DNA of 64,000 nt from Begonia masoniana (taxonomy: Eukaryota; Streptophyta; Magnoliopsida; Cucurbitales; Begoniaceae): positions 32,831,737 to 32,895,736 of the forward strand of contig CM039516.1 of NCBI GenBank assembly GCA_022432975.1, read 5' to 3'. Shown piece after piece: positions 55,146 through 64,000 of this stretch (positions are counted from its first letter, which is position 1; each line of letters opens with the position of its first letter). The translations under genes and the position numbers were made by a program. A model generated the notes under the pieces. The model was not told where the DNA came from and made no database searches. It saw nothing but the letters and a program-made list of their open reading frames with translations.

Positions 55146-56154
55146 GTAAGTCTCTGTGATTTGTTTGACCGATTGGCCTACACCATAAGATTATGTCGAT
55201 CGAGGAATTGGGTATGCTCGTTGTGTTGGGTAATTAGGTTGGGTAGATAGTTTAGTTAGGTTGTTGAATGTGTCAGTTTATTGTTTGTTGCACTTTGTTT
55301 TCGTTATGTTATTGTACACGTGCACGAAATCATGGTTTTATAAAAAACCACGAAAAAGGAATTTCCATGCATGTTTTACAAAATGAAAAAGGTAAATGAA
55401 TGTAATGATGGTCACGTCGGTGGCGGTGGTTCAGACATGGCTGTCAGATGAAGCATATTTTCCCCTTGGTTAGATACGAGGGACTATCCAATCGTCGGAT
55501 GTGCCGCTCCTATCTAGCGAGAGTGAAGCCCCAGTGACATAAATGAAATGAATAGCGAAAAGGTAGGATGTATGATTTATGAACTGTACATGCATAGCAT
55601 CCACGTAGACTTACTGAGCCTCTAGCTCACATTTTATTTCTATGGTGTAGGTGACTTTGATACAGGTGAGGACGACGTTCCTCCGCCCGAAGTTTAGGAA
55701 GGTTGAAGAAGAATGCTCGCGGGAGTGTGCTGGCGCAGTCAGTGCTTATTTTGACCCGTGGGGACATAAGTAAATATTTTGGTGTTTTTGATAGATAAAA
55801 GGATAGGAGAATTGGATAGTTGAACATTTTAGGATGCTTGGTAACTGGATGGATAACGTATATTGTTTTTGGAAGATTGATAGTGTTTTGTTGTGTTTTT
55901 AATATTCTTTTTAAACAGAGGAAAACGTTCAGTTTTTAAACTGAACCATGCGGTTCGTTTTTGTGAAATTTGGTTACGTTTTAAACATGTTTTTGGTCAG
56001 TTCACGAGTGATTGGGGTACTGTGAATTGTATGTGGGTGGTAGTGTTGTTATGGAGTGTTTAGAGGTGAATTGATGAAGGAAAAGAAATGGGTGATAGAT
56101 GAGTTAAGTATGTGTTGTGAAGGAAATGAAGGTGTAGAAGAAAAGGGAGGGGCG

Positions 56155-56305
56155 TTCGATCACGAAAGGGGAGGCGATCGAACGCAAAACTCCTTGGTTT
56201 TTCAGCGGAGTTGGCTGCATTCTGGAATTTTTCCAGAATGGCAGCAGATCGATCGCCAAAATTGGGGCGATCGATCGGCTGCCTAAGGGCCGATCGATCG
56301 CCCCT
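56155..56305. repeat. Hairpin and GATCGATC module, element I LTR
   Basis: A 10-bp stem CATTCTGGAA / TTCCAGAATG (56218-56227 / 56231-56240) has a TTT loop. Around it lie GGCGATCGAACGC, ATCGATCGCC, GGGGCGATCGATCGGC and CCGATCGATCGCCCC. It keeps the TCTGGA/TCCAGA stem core of A and C with changed outer pairs. Confidence 0.85.
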
Positions 56306-56594
56306 TAAATTTTTCTACTTTTGATATTCTTGCCCTCGGTTTCTTCACGACATTTTCTTTCAGTTTTATAAAATCCTTTAAATGGTTTTCAAAGAAATTT
56401 CCAACACTTGTTTGATTGGATTTTAAACAATTCTCATCTTTTAGTTTTATATGCTTCTCTAATTGATTTTTTTTACATTTTTAACGACTTAGACTACAAT
56501 TTGGAATTAAGAAGTTGAGAGTTTACCTAGAGGTTCAAAAAGAAAAAAAAATTTACGGGAAATTAAGGGATAGGTTTAAGGGGCGTTACAGTTA

Positions 56595-56613
56595 TGGTAT
56601 CAAAGTCCCCGGG
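56595..56613 (+). other. Element I primer-binding site
   Basis: TGGTATCAAAGTCCCCGGG begins five bases after the LTR, with the same single change from the initiator-tRNA-type site as in element A. Confidence 0.88.
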
Positions 56614-56751
56614 TTTTTAAAATGGTTCTGTAGACTGCACAGCCATTACTCGGACATCCTTCCTCAACTGTAAGTACATTTAATTGCCTTATTTGATTTC
56701 GATCTCTTATGATTATTTGTTTTAACTTTTATAGGAGTTATAGAAAAAAAA

Positions 56752-58401
56752 ATGGTTCGAGGTAGAGAAGCCAGAGACGATGCCTTAGACAGGCTGACCG
56801 ATTTGCTGGACCGTCAGGTTCAGCATATGGATAGACAGGCACAGCAAATTGAGAGCCTAGTGAATCGAGAAAATCAAAGAGCCCGAGATATAATAGTTCC
56901 GGACAACCACAGCATAAAGAGATTTCAAAAGCTACGCCATCCAATATTCAACGGACAATCTACGGACCCCTCTATCACTGAGGAGGGGGTTCGAACGATG
57001 GAGGACATGTTGGCTTATGCCAAAGTGGACAATGCTGAAAAGGTCGTGTGCGTCACTTTCCACCTGGCATTGGATGCCCGATCTTGGTGGGATTCTGTTA
57101 AGGCTACTACGGATGTGACACTGATGAGGTGGGAACGGTTTAAGACCGTGTTCTTTGATAAATATTTCAGCCGTACAGTGAGGGCGGCAAAGAGAGCTGA
57201 GTTCACGCAGTTGAAACAAACCAGTACAGTTGCGGAGTATATCAGGAAGTTTGAAGCATTATCACGGTTTGCACCACGCCTGGTCAGCAATAATGAAGAC
57301 AAGGTGCAGCAGTTTATGGATGGACTAAACCGGGAGATTCAGAAGAACCTCATAGTATCCGGCATTTTAGATGTGCCCTACGAGGACATCGCAGCGAGAG
57401 CCTTGGAGTTTAAGGCTGTAGAATTGACCTGCGTTAAGCCTAGAGAGCCTGCTAAGGGCTTCTTTCGTAAGATCCAGCCTCAGGTACGGAATCGAGGTTG
57501 GCAACCTAGAGGACAGTAACAACAGCGAAGAGGCATTAAAAGGCCTCATGAAGGAGGAAAAGATCAGGACAAGGGGAGGCAGGTTCAAGGGGCTACTCAA
57601 AAGCCTATTTGTCTTATGTGCCAAAAGGAACATTTTGGCGAGTGTCGGATGGGTACCAACAACTGTTATAGATGCGGAGAGGTTGGCCATTATATCATGA
57701 ACTGCCCATTATTGGACCGTAATCAACCAGGCAGAAATCATCAGGGCAGAGATCAGCGAAGAGTTATGCCGAGGATCTTCGCATTTATTGAGTCTGGTGA
57801 TGTCGACGATGAGGCTCAGCCATCTGACATAGCAGGTACTATTTTAGTCATGGGTGTACTAGTATTTTCTTTGATTGACACGGGAACTACACACTCCTTC
57901 ATTTCAACTGCTTGCATGACTAGATTGGGGTTAGTGTCTGAGTTATCAGAGTGTGAGTATAGAGTGATGCTGCCTTCGAGAGCGAATATGCAGTCTGATC
58001 GTGTTTTCCAGGGCAACGTCGTCTTTGTGGGAAACAATACCCTCTATGCCCGGTTGATAGTTATGAGTATAGAGGTGTACGATCTTATTTTGGGAATTGA
58101 TTGGCTGTCTCGCCATTGTGCTACCATTGACTGCAGGTCCGAGATGGTGACTTCCTACCCCCCGAACAAAGAAGAGTTCACTTTCCAAGCGATGAATAAG
58201 TTAAGTGAGCTGCCTACTTCTTATTCGATGATGGCCAAAGAACAATTCAAAGATGGATGCTCGATTTATGTGGCCGCGGTGATTGATACTTGGCTACTTA
58301 ATGGACTGAAGCCAGATGACCTCCCAAGAGAATTCTTCGAGATTTTTCTCAACGATCTCCCTAGACTACCGCCAGATCGAGAGTGGTGCCCGCTGAATTG
58401 A
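56752..58401 (+). pseudogene. Element I gag and protease (one internal stop)
   Basis: ATG 56752 follows an A-rich leader. N-terminal coiled MVRGREARDDALDRLTDLLD, then the gag domain (HPIFNGQSTDPSITEEGV, SWWDSVKATTDVTLMRWERF, EYIRKFEALSRFAP, KGFFRKIQPQ). TAA at 57517-57519 falls in a Gln-rich stretch (expected CAA or CAG); the same frame continues with the intact knuckle CYRCGEVGHYIMNC and protease: FSLIDTGTTHSFIS active site (Asp-Thr-Gly), VYDLILGIDWLSRHCATIDC. At about 58380 LPPDRE is joined directly to text that belongs to the start of RT, in the wrong frame, by loss of about 60 bp. Confidence 0.9.
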
Positions 58402-60500
58402 AAGAGCTGAAGTCTCAGTTGGAGGAGCTATTAGACAAGGGGTTTATTCGACCTAGCTTTTCTCCTTGGGGTGCGCCAGTCCTGTTCGTTAAGAAAAAGG
58501 ATGGAACTCTCAGGATGTGTGTTGATTACAGAGAGTTAAACAAATTGACAGTGAAGAATAAGTATCCACTGCCCCGGATTGACGACCTGTTTGACCAACT
58601 GCAGGGTGCCCGAGTGTTTTCGAGGATTGACCTACGCTCGGGTTATTATCAGTTGAAGGTCCAAAAGAAAGATATTGAAAAGACGGCGTTTCGAACGAGA
58701 TACGGGCATTTCGAGTTTTTAGTAATGTCTTTTGGACTTACCAATGCCCCTACAGCATTTATGGATATGATGAACCGCGTCTTCAAGGATTATTTGGACA
58801 AGTTTGTTGTTGTTTTTATTGACGACATCTTGCTCTACTCTAAAACAAAGGAGGAACACGAAGAGTAATTGCGGATTGTCTTAGGAATTTTAAAACATCA
58901 GCTCTACCCAAAGTTTTCCAAGTGTGAGTTCTGGCTGGTTCGAATTAGTTTTCTCGGCCATATCATATCTCAGGAGGGAATTTCAGTGGATCCAACAAAG
59001 ATTGAAGTTGTTAGAGATTGGCCACAGCCCAAAAACATGTGAGAGGTACGTGGATTTCTCGGATTGGCTGGATATTACAGGAAATTCATTGAAGGATTTT
59101 CGAAGATCGCAGTCCCTCTATCCCGCTTGACGAGAAATAATGAGAAGTTTGTGTGGTCGCCCGCTTGTGAAAAGAGCTTTGTGGAGCTGAAACAGAAATT
59201 GACTACAGCTCCAGTTCTGACGCTGCCTGTTGAGGGTGATAAGTTCAGTATTTACTGTGACGCCTCAAGAATCGGACTGGGGGGTGTATTGATGCAGGAA
59301 GGCAGAGTTATTACTTATGCTTCTCGGCAGTTGAAGCCGTATGAGCAAAATTATCCGACACATGATCTTGAGCTTGCAGCGGTTGTCTTTGCATTAAAAA
59401 TCTAGAGACACTATCTGTATGGGCAGCAATGTGAGGTGTTCTTAGATCACAGGAGCTTAAAGTATCTGTTTACGCAGAAAGAACTTAATATGCGACAAAG
59501 GAGGTGGTTGGAGTTAGTTAAAGATTATGACTTCGAAATTAAATACCACCCGAGGAAGGCAAATAAAGTCGCTGATGCTTTGAGCAAGATGCCTACTACG
59601 AGTCAGCCTTCTCTTGCAGCAATGTCGGTGACGTTGAGGTCTGAGATTGAGAAGTTTGATGTGGAGATTGTGGCAGAATTGTCCAGTATGCTCACTAACA
59701 TTTCTCTTAGACCGACGATTTTGGACAGGATACGAGAAGCTCAACAGAAGGATTTGGAGTGTGAAAGGCATCGGATGAGCATGACATATGAAGGTTCGTC
59801 TGATTTCAACCTGACAGATGAAGGAGTATTGAAATTTAGGCACAGGTGGTACGTGCCTAGCGATGATGAGCTGAAGAGGGAGATCTTAACCGAGGCACAC
59901 TCCTCGGCATACTCAGTGCATCCGGGGAGTACAAAAATGTATAGAGACCTGAGACAACATTTCTGGTGGCCGAACATGAAAAGAGAGATTGCCAGGTATG
60001 TTGAAACCTGTTTGGTTTGCCAACAGGTCAAAACAGAACATCAAAGGCCAGCCGAAACCTTACAGCCACTGCAGATTCTGGAGTGGAAATAAGAGCAAAT
60101 CTCTATGGATTTCATAGTTGGACTCCTGAGAACGACAAAGGGGCACGATGGCATCTGGGTGATTGTGGACTGTTTGACAAAGACGGCCTACTTTCTATCA
60201 ATAAAGATGACCTATTCTATGGATCAGCTCACCGAGCTGTATGTGCAGGAGATTGTGAGATTGCACGGGGTGCCCATCTCTATTGTTTCTGATAGGGATG
60301 CCAGATTTACCTCGAAATTCTGGAAGAGTTTATATAAGGCTATGGAAACTCAGCTGAATTTTAGCACGACATTTCATCATCAGACTGATGGGCAGACAGA
60401 AAGGACAAATCCGATTCTTGAGGATATGCTTAGAGCTTGTGTGCTGGAATTTCAGGGCTCGTAGAACCGATATTTACCATGGATTGAGTTCTCCTTCCTT
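58383..60500 (+). pseudogene. Element I RT, RNase H and integrase (five stop codons, no frameshift)
   Basis: One frame from 58383: RT ([53 protein letters not shown] with the catalytic Asp pair), RNase H ([40 protein letters not shown]), integrase zinc head ([26 protein letters not shown]) and core (SMDFIVGLLRT, SIVSDRDARFTSKFW, ILEDMLRACVLEF), giving D, D and E. Stops: TAA 58866, TGA 59040, TAG 59403, TAA 60090, TAG 60462. Expected codons are Gln, Arg, Trp, Trp, Trp, all reachable by C-to-T on one strand or the other. It ends in 'tggattgagttctcc'; the C-terminal domain is lost. Confidence 0.92.
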
Positions 60501-60715
60501 TATTTACGATAGAGGTAATTACTCTGAATATATCGTTTATCTCCAAAAATTCCCCAAAATTCCCTAAAATTCCTATTAATCGTTAAGCTAATTTCATTCT
60601 TTCCGTTTTAAACTGACCTGATTCGCATATTTTACCAAGAAGCCACATATATAAAATATGAATATAATATTTAAAACCAAAATCCGTACAGCCGATATTA
60701 CAAGTTGTATCCGCA
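60500..60715. other. Unrecognised A+T-rich segment after the break in element I
   Basis: No pol motif or LTR terminus. 'ccccaaaattccctaaaatt' is a short local repeat. It separates the end of element I from a second pol scrap. Confidence 0.4.
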
Positions 60716-60836
60716 CATTTTCTAAGTGTGAGTTTTAGCTTGACCGGGTTTGGTTTTCTCAGCCATATCATATTCTCAGGAGGGACTTTCGGTAGATTCC
60801 GACAAAGATAGAAGTTGTCAGAGATTGGCCACACCT
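60716..60836 (+). pseudogene. Second gypsy RT scrap next to the gap
   Basis: It is similar to 58911-59030 of element I (KFSKCEFWL... to VVRDWPQP), including 'ggccatatcatat.ctcagg' and 'gaagttgt.agagattggccaca', with several mismatches and a TAG. It runs into the N gap. Because it differs at many bases it is a separate copy rather than a simple assembly duplicate, but its placement beside a gap calls for caution. Confidence 0.75.
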
Positions 60837-60936
60837 NNNNNNNNNNNNNNNNNNNNNNNNNNNNNNNNNNNNNNNNNNNNNNNNNNNNNNNNNNNNNNNN
60901 NNNNNNNNNNNNNNNNNNNNNNNNNNNNNNNNNNNN
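60837..60936. other. Assembly gap (100 N)
   Basis: Exactly 100 N between a pol fragment and an LTR interior. Missing sequence must include the 5' part of LTR G. Confidence 0.99.
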
Positions 60937-62421
60937 AAAAATACGTGTTTTACTTTATGTTTTTCATGATGTTGGGGTTTTAATGAGTTGGGTAGCCTAG
61001 GATGATTTCTATTAGCTGTACGTTAGGTTCATTTATGAATTTAGTATACGCACATTCGCACGTTTATGGACTGTTTTGATGGTATGTTACGCGTTGCTTC
61101 TTCATGCATCATGTTTTCTTGAAAAGTGCATATGAAAGGTTTTACAAGCATGTTTTATGAAAAGTAAAGTAAAATGAAGAAAACAAAGTATAGGTTCTCA
61201 CGAGCAAAGATCACGTTTCTCATGAGCAAAGATTTTGTGTTCTCACGAGTTATGGCAAGTGTTCTCATGGGGCAAGTCAAGTGAAGTAAAGTAAAGAAAC
61301 GAAAAATGAACATGTTTTACGAAAAGTCATGTATTTACGTATTTGTATATGTTAGTGCACTCCTTACTAAGCGTTAGACTTATTGTTTATTTCATATGAT
61401 GTAGGTGAGGAAGAGCAGCACTGTAAGATTCCATGAGCACGCTAGGATTACGGGCGCGGTTGGAGGAGTACAACCATGGCGGCAACCTGACAACATTGTT
61501 AGGGTGATTCCGACCGTGGTTAGTATGTGTAAGTGTCCATTTTGTTTGGAAGTGATTAAGAAAGTTTAAGTATGTGTATAGAAACGTGATGGAAGAAAGT
61601 ATGAAAACGTTTATGTACGTGGATCAAACGGTTTGTTAGAAAATGTATGAAAAGTCGAGTTTTGATGTATATGTTATGGTAGTAGAATGTCTAGAATGTG
61701 GAGTCTTTATTTGGAAAATATACTGGAATTGTTTAGATATTGTAAAACCTGTAAGGATTTCCTCGGTTTTTAGAGCGATCCATGCAGTTAGTTTTAGTGA
61801 ATTTTTAATACGTTTTCGGATACGTTTTTGGGCTCCGTTTTAAGTCAGGATTTTGAGGGTTGAGGTATTTTATGTTTAGAAATGTTTGAGGTAAGTTTAT
61901 GGGTGAAATGTAGGTGAAGGAAGGGAAGAAAAGTAGGAAAAATGATGAAAGAAAGAGGAGGGGCGCGGAGGGCGCGCATGCGCTGCGCGCAGCACGCCCA
62001 CTGTTTGGGCGACGCGCGCGCCGCCCCACCCAAGGCTCAAAAGAATTTTTTTTTATAAATTAACTTTTCAAAACACGTTTCAACCCGACTTTTTATGATA
62101 CTTTTTAAACGTATTTTACGAGCTACCCCCATGTATTTTAAAGGATTTTAAGGACCCAAAAATCGAGTCGGCATTTTATAAAAAAATGGTTTAGCCTCGT
62201 TTTAAATGTTCTAAAAGTCAAAATATTTTACGCCAAAAATCTCTAAGTCAAAGTTAGACCCTAAAGGTCAATAGAGGTGGGTCAATTGTCTAAGTCCGTT
62301 TTCTTTTGAAGTGTGAAATAAAATAGAAAAATTTTATGTGAAAATACGAGGACTTAGGTCAAAGTTAAGTCACTGTCAAGTCATGTCCTATGACGGCCCG
62401 GAGAGGGTCGGGGTCGTTACA
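60937..62421 (+). repeat. LTR G, 5' part lost in the gap
   Basis: The first 400 bp resemble LTRs L and C ('gttttaatgagttgggtagcctagga', then 'ttctcacgagcaaagat' repeats at 61195-61280); from GATGTAG|GTGAGG (61400) to the end it follows LTR F closely ('gattacgggcgcggttggag', 'gattccgaccgtggtt'). The 3' zone has GCGCGC runs (61965-62030) and the end is GGTCGGGGTCGTTACA at 62421. It looks like a recombinant of the two families or a member of an intermediate one. Confidence 0.8.
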
Positions 62422-64000
62422 ACGGGACTTAACATGACATTCACATTCACTTAAGACATTTTTGACGTGAAATTTTTTGACTTTTTAAAACTCTAAATCG
62501 AAGACTAAAGTCGTTTTCGACAAAACGTTGACTCGGTTTTTTGGTCATTTAAATCGTTTAAAATACGTGAAAAAAGGTTAGAAAAATACGTTTGGGAAGT
62601 ATCGTAAAACGTCGGGTTGAAACGTGTTTGAAAATCAAAAACTTAAAAAAAATGTTTTAGAACACATAATGCGCGTGCGCAGCCATTGCGCGCAGCACAC
62701 CTCCAACGCACGCGTCGCTCACCCAAGTGCACGCAGCACTCAGATGGCGCGCGCGGGGTAGCTGATCGATCAAGCCCAAGGCGTGATCAATTGGCACTTG
62801 CTTTGGTGTCGATCACCCAATCAGAACATCAACCGATCGATCGCTGCCCGCGCAGGCGATCAATCGACTAGGTGCACTCCGCGGGCGCCCACTGCGACCA
62901 CTACTTCACCTTTCCCCTTTTTCACCTTTTTCCACCTTTTCTTCATTCCTTTCACCCACATTTCACCTATAAGCTTACTTCAACTTATCCCCAACATCAT
63001 CAACCTCTCAAACACTTTAAAACCTCAAAACGTAACTAAAAAACGTGTTAGAAAACGTAGCAGAATTTACTAAAACAAACAGCATGGATGACTCTAAGAA
63101 CCGAACATATTCATACATAACCTAAAATCCTAAAACAGTTCCAATATTTTTACAAACATGTACATAAGACCTTAAACTTCATTCACGGGTCAAAAAGGTC
63201 ACCCGATTGCTGAACACACCCCGTGAGCTCGTTCTTCCAACTGCTCTTAAACGTTAGCCTTAGGCTCATCTTCCTCATCTATACGATCTGTACCTACATC
63301 ATAGAGTTTAACTAATGAGCCGAATGCTCAGTAAGGTTATATAGATGCAGTAAAATGCACGTGCTATGCATGAAGTTTCAAAACATGTACATACTTTACA
63401 TTTATGTTTAAGTGAACATGTTGGTTAAGTGAGACTTATAGGGGAGTGGGAAACATTATGTACATGACGTGGGTTAGTAATTTTTCCTTGTCTTATGGAG
63501 GGATAAAATAACATATTGTCCGCAGTAAGGACGATTTTATATAAGTCTCAGAGAAGGACAAGAACATATATGGCAGACCCCGTCCCACACTTAACCATAC
63601 TTTACATTTACATTTTTTTATCTTTCTTACTTCAAAACATGTGCATAAAACATTTTACATGACTTTCTTGAAAAACGTGATGCATGAACATACATTGTGC
63701 ATAAAACATAACATAAAACAAACATTCTTAACCTAAGATACATTCGATAACCTATCTACCCGTCAACATACCCCATAAAGCATAAATCCTAGTACCTCTG
63801 TGATGTAGACCTCAAGGGCCAAATACATGCATACGAACTTATTTGAGGTCCGTCGAGTTTAGCAAACATTGAGCGTTTCTCCTTGGCGTTTCACGAACCT
63901 ATACTGTGCACATTTGAACCATTATTCACATTACATCGATTCTAGCTAATAAACAATCAAAGCATAACCTATGCTCAATTCGACTAGCTTAAACCTAATC
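62422..64000 (-). repeat. LTR H, minus orientation, runs off the window
   Basis: Read on the minus strand it is an F-family LTR lacking its last 25-30 bp. Features in plus-strand order: 'acttttt..aaaactc' zone, G+C-rich zone with CAACCGATCGATCGCTG and CGATCAATCG (62665-62880), TGTACCTACATCATAGAG and GAGCCGAATGCTCAGTAAG (63290-63340), a tandem slot with 'gtccgcagtaaggacgatt' (63515-63540), and GATGTAGACCTCAAGGGCC near 63800. It abuts LTR G directly at 62421/62422, in opposite orientation. Confidence 0.8.

Larger units (their letters stand above)
54337..56590 (+). repeat. Element I 5' LTR (2254 bp)
   Basis: Ends TGTAACACCC and GGGGCGTTACA. Modules: dyad CCGTTTTGCGAACGG at about 54409, pyrimidine-rich leader ending CCCTAG|GTATGA (54722), mini-exon-like block 55102-55145, GGTGTAG|GTGAC (55650), hairpin 56218-56240 and GATCGATC zone (56165-56305). 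It is related to the element A LTR along most of its length but is shorter at the 5' end, lacking the promoter-proximal duplication. Confidence 0.9.
54337..60500 (+). mobile_element. Element I: Tekay/Del-type Ty3/gypsy element, 3' part missing
   Basis: It has a 5' LTR (54337-56590), primer-binding site, gag, protease, RT, RNase H and the integrase head and core, then breaks off near 60500. The integrase C-terminus, chromodomain, polypurine tract and 3' LTR are absent. It is the best preserved coding copy in the window: gag-protease in one frame, RT to integrase in another, with six stop codons and one deletion. It inserted into LTR K. Confidence 0.92.

Noticed and set aside
60750..60983. Frame crossing the second N gap
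   Set aside because: Its middle is translated N; the ends are an RT scrap and an LTR.

Overview
The window reads as plant nuclear DNA, most likely from a flowering plant. The evidence is GT-AG introns, chromodomain-bearing Ty3/gypsy elements of the Tekay/Del type, Ty1/copia remnants, a Cassandra-type TRIM carrying a 5S rRNA-like domain, and one host gene for a two-RRM protein of a plant-conserved type. Two runs of exactly 100 N (12193-12292 and 60837-60936) are assembly gaps. No tRNA gene, CRISPR array or prokaryotic operon is visible. Species cannot be named from the sequence alone.

Layout: 1-331 is the end of an LTR. An imperfect inverted repeat (505-763 / 9578-9814) surrounds a complete but non-autonomous Ty3/gypsy element, element A (1004-9386, LTRs 2.5 kb, TSD CTTGA), that keeps only gag. 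LTR fragments, a lone exon-like block and a decayed copia pol (minus strand) fill 9982-16960, and a gypsy-like LTR ends at 18727. The host RRM gene (minus strand, eight recognisable exons, 19237-23679) has a one-base frame problem in exon 5 and no visible last exon. Two solo LTRs follow: S1 (24048-26574, TSD ATTTT) and S2 (27536-30077, TSD TATTA).

From 30169 to 52646 lies one old minus-strand chromovirus, element D (TSD TGTGT). Insertions have expanded it from about 9 kb to 22.5 kb: element B in its 3' LTR (31182-39267, TSD AACAA, itself carrying solo LTR C 35781-38112, TSD AATGA), a Cassandra TRIM in the same LTR (39827-40704), solo LTR F in the integrase region (42422-45381, TSD GGTAG) and solo LTR E in the RT/RNase H region (46344-47880, TSD CATTG). 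After D come a truncated minus-strand LTR K (53104-54336), a plus-strand gypsy element I (54337 to about 60500) with most of its pol still legible, a fragment of another pol, a gap, and two LTRs of one family in opposite orientation (G 60937-62421, H 62422-64000).

Nearly all coding sequence here is retrotransposon gag or pol broken by stop codons, most explicable by C-to-T or G-to-A change. The most unusual structure is in the long LTRs. Several diverged families share one modular plan: near-identical termini (TGTAAC.CCC ... GGGTCG.TACA), an upstream dyad CCGTT-N5-AACGG in three of them, a pyrimidine-rich leader with a splice-donor-like end, a 44-48 bp block flanked by good acceptor and donor consensus, a variable tandem-repeat slot, a constant block ending TGATGTAG, and a 3' zone of GATCGATC palindromes and TCTGGA/TCCAGA hairpins. 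I infer that these LTR transcripts may be spliced and strongly structured; this is testable and is not shown by the sequence alone.
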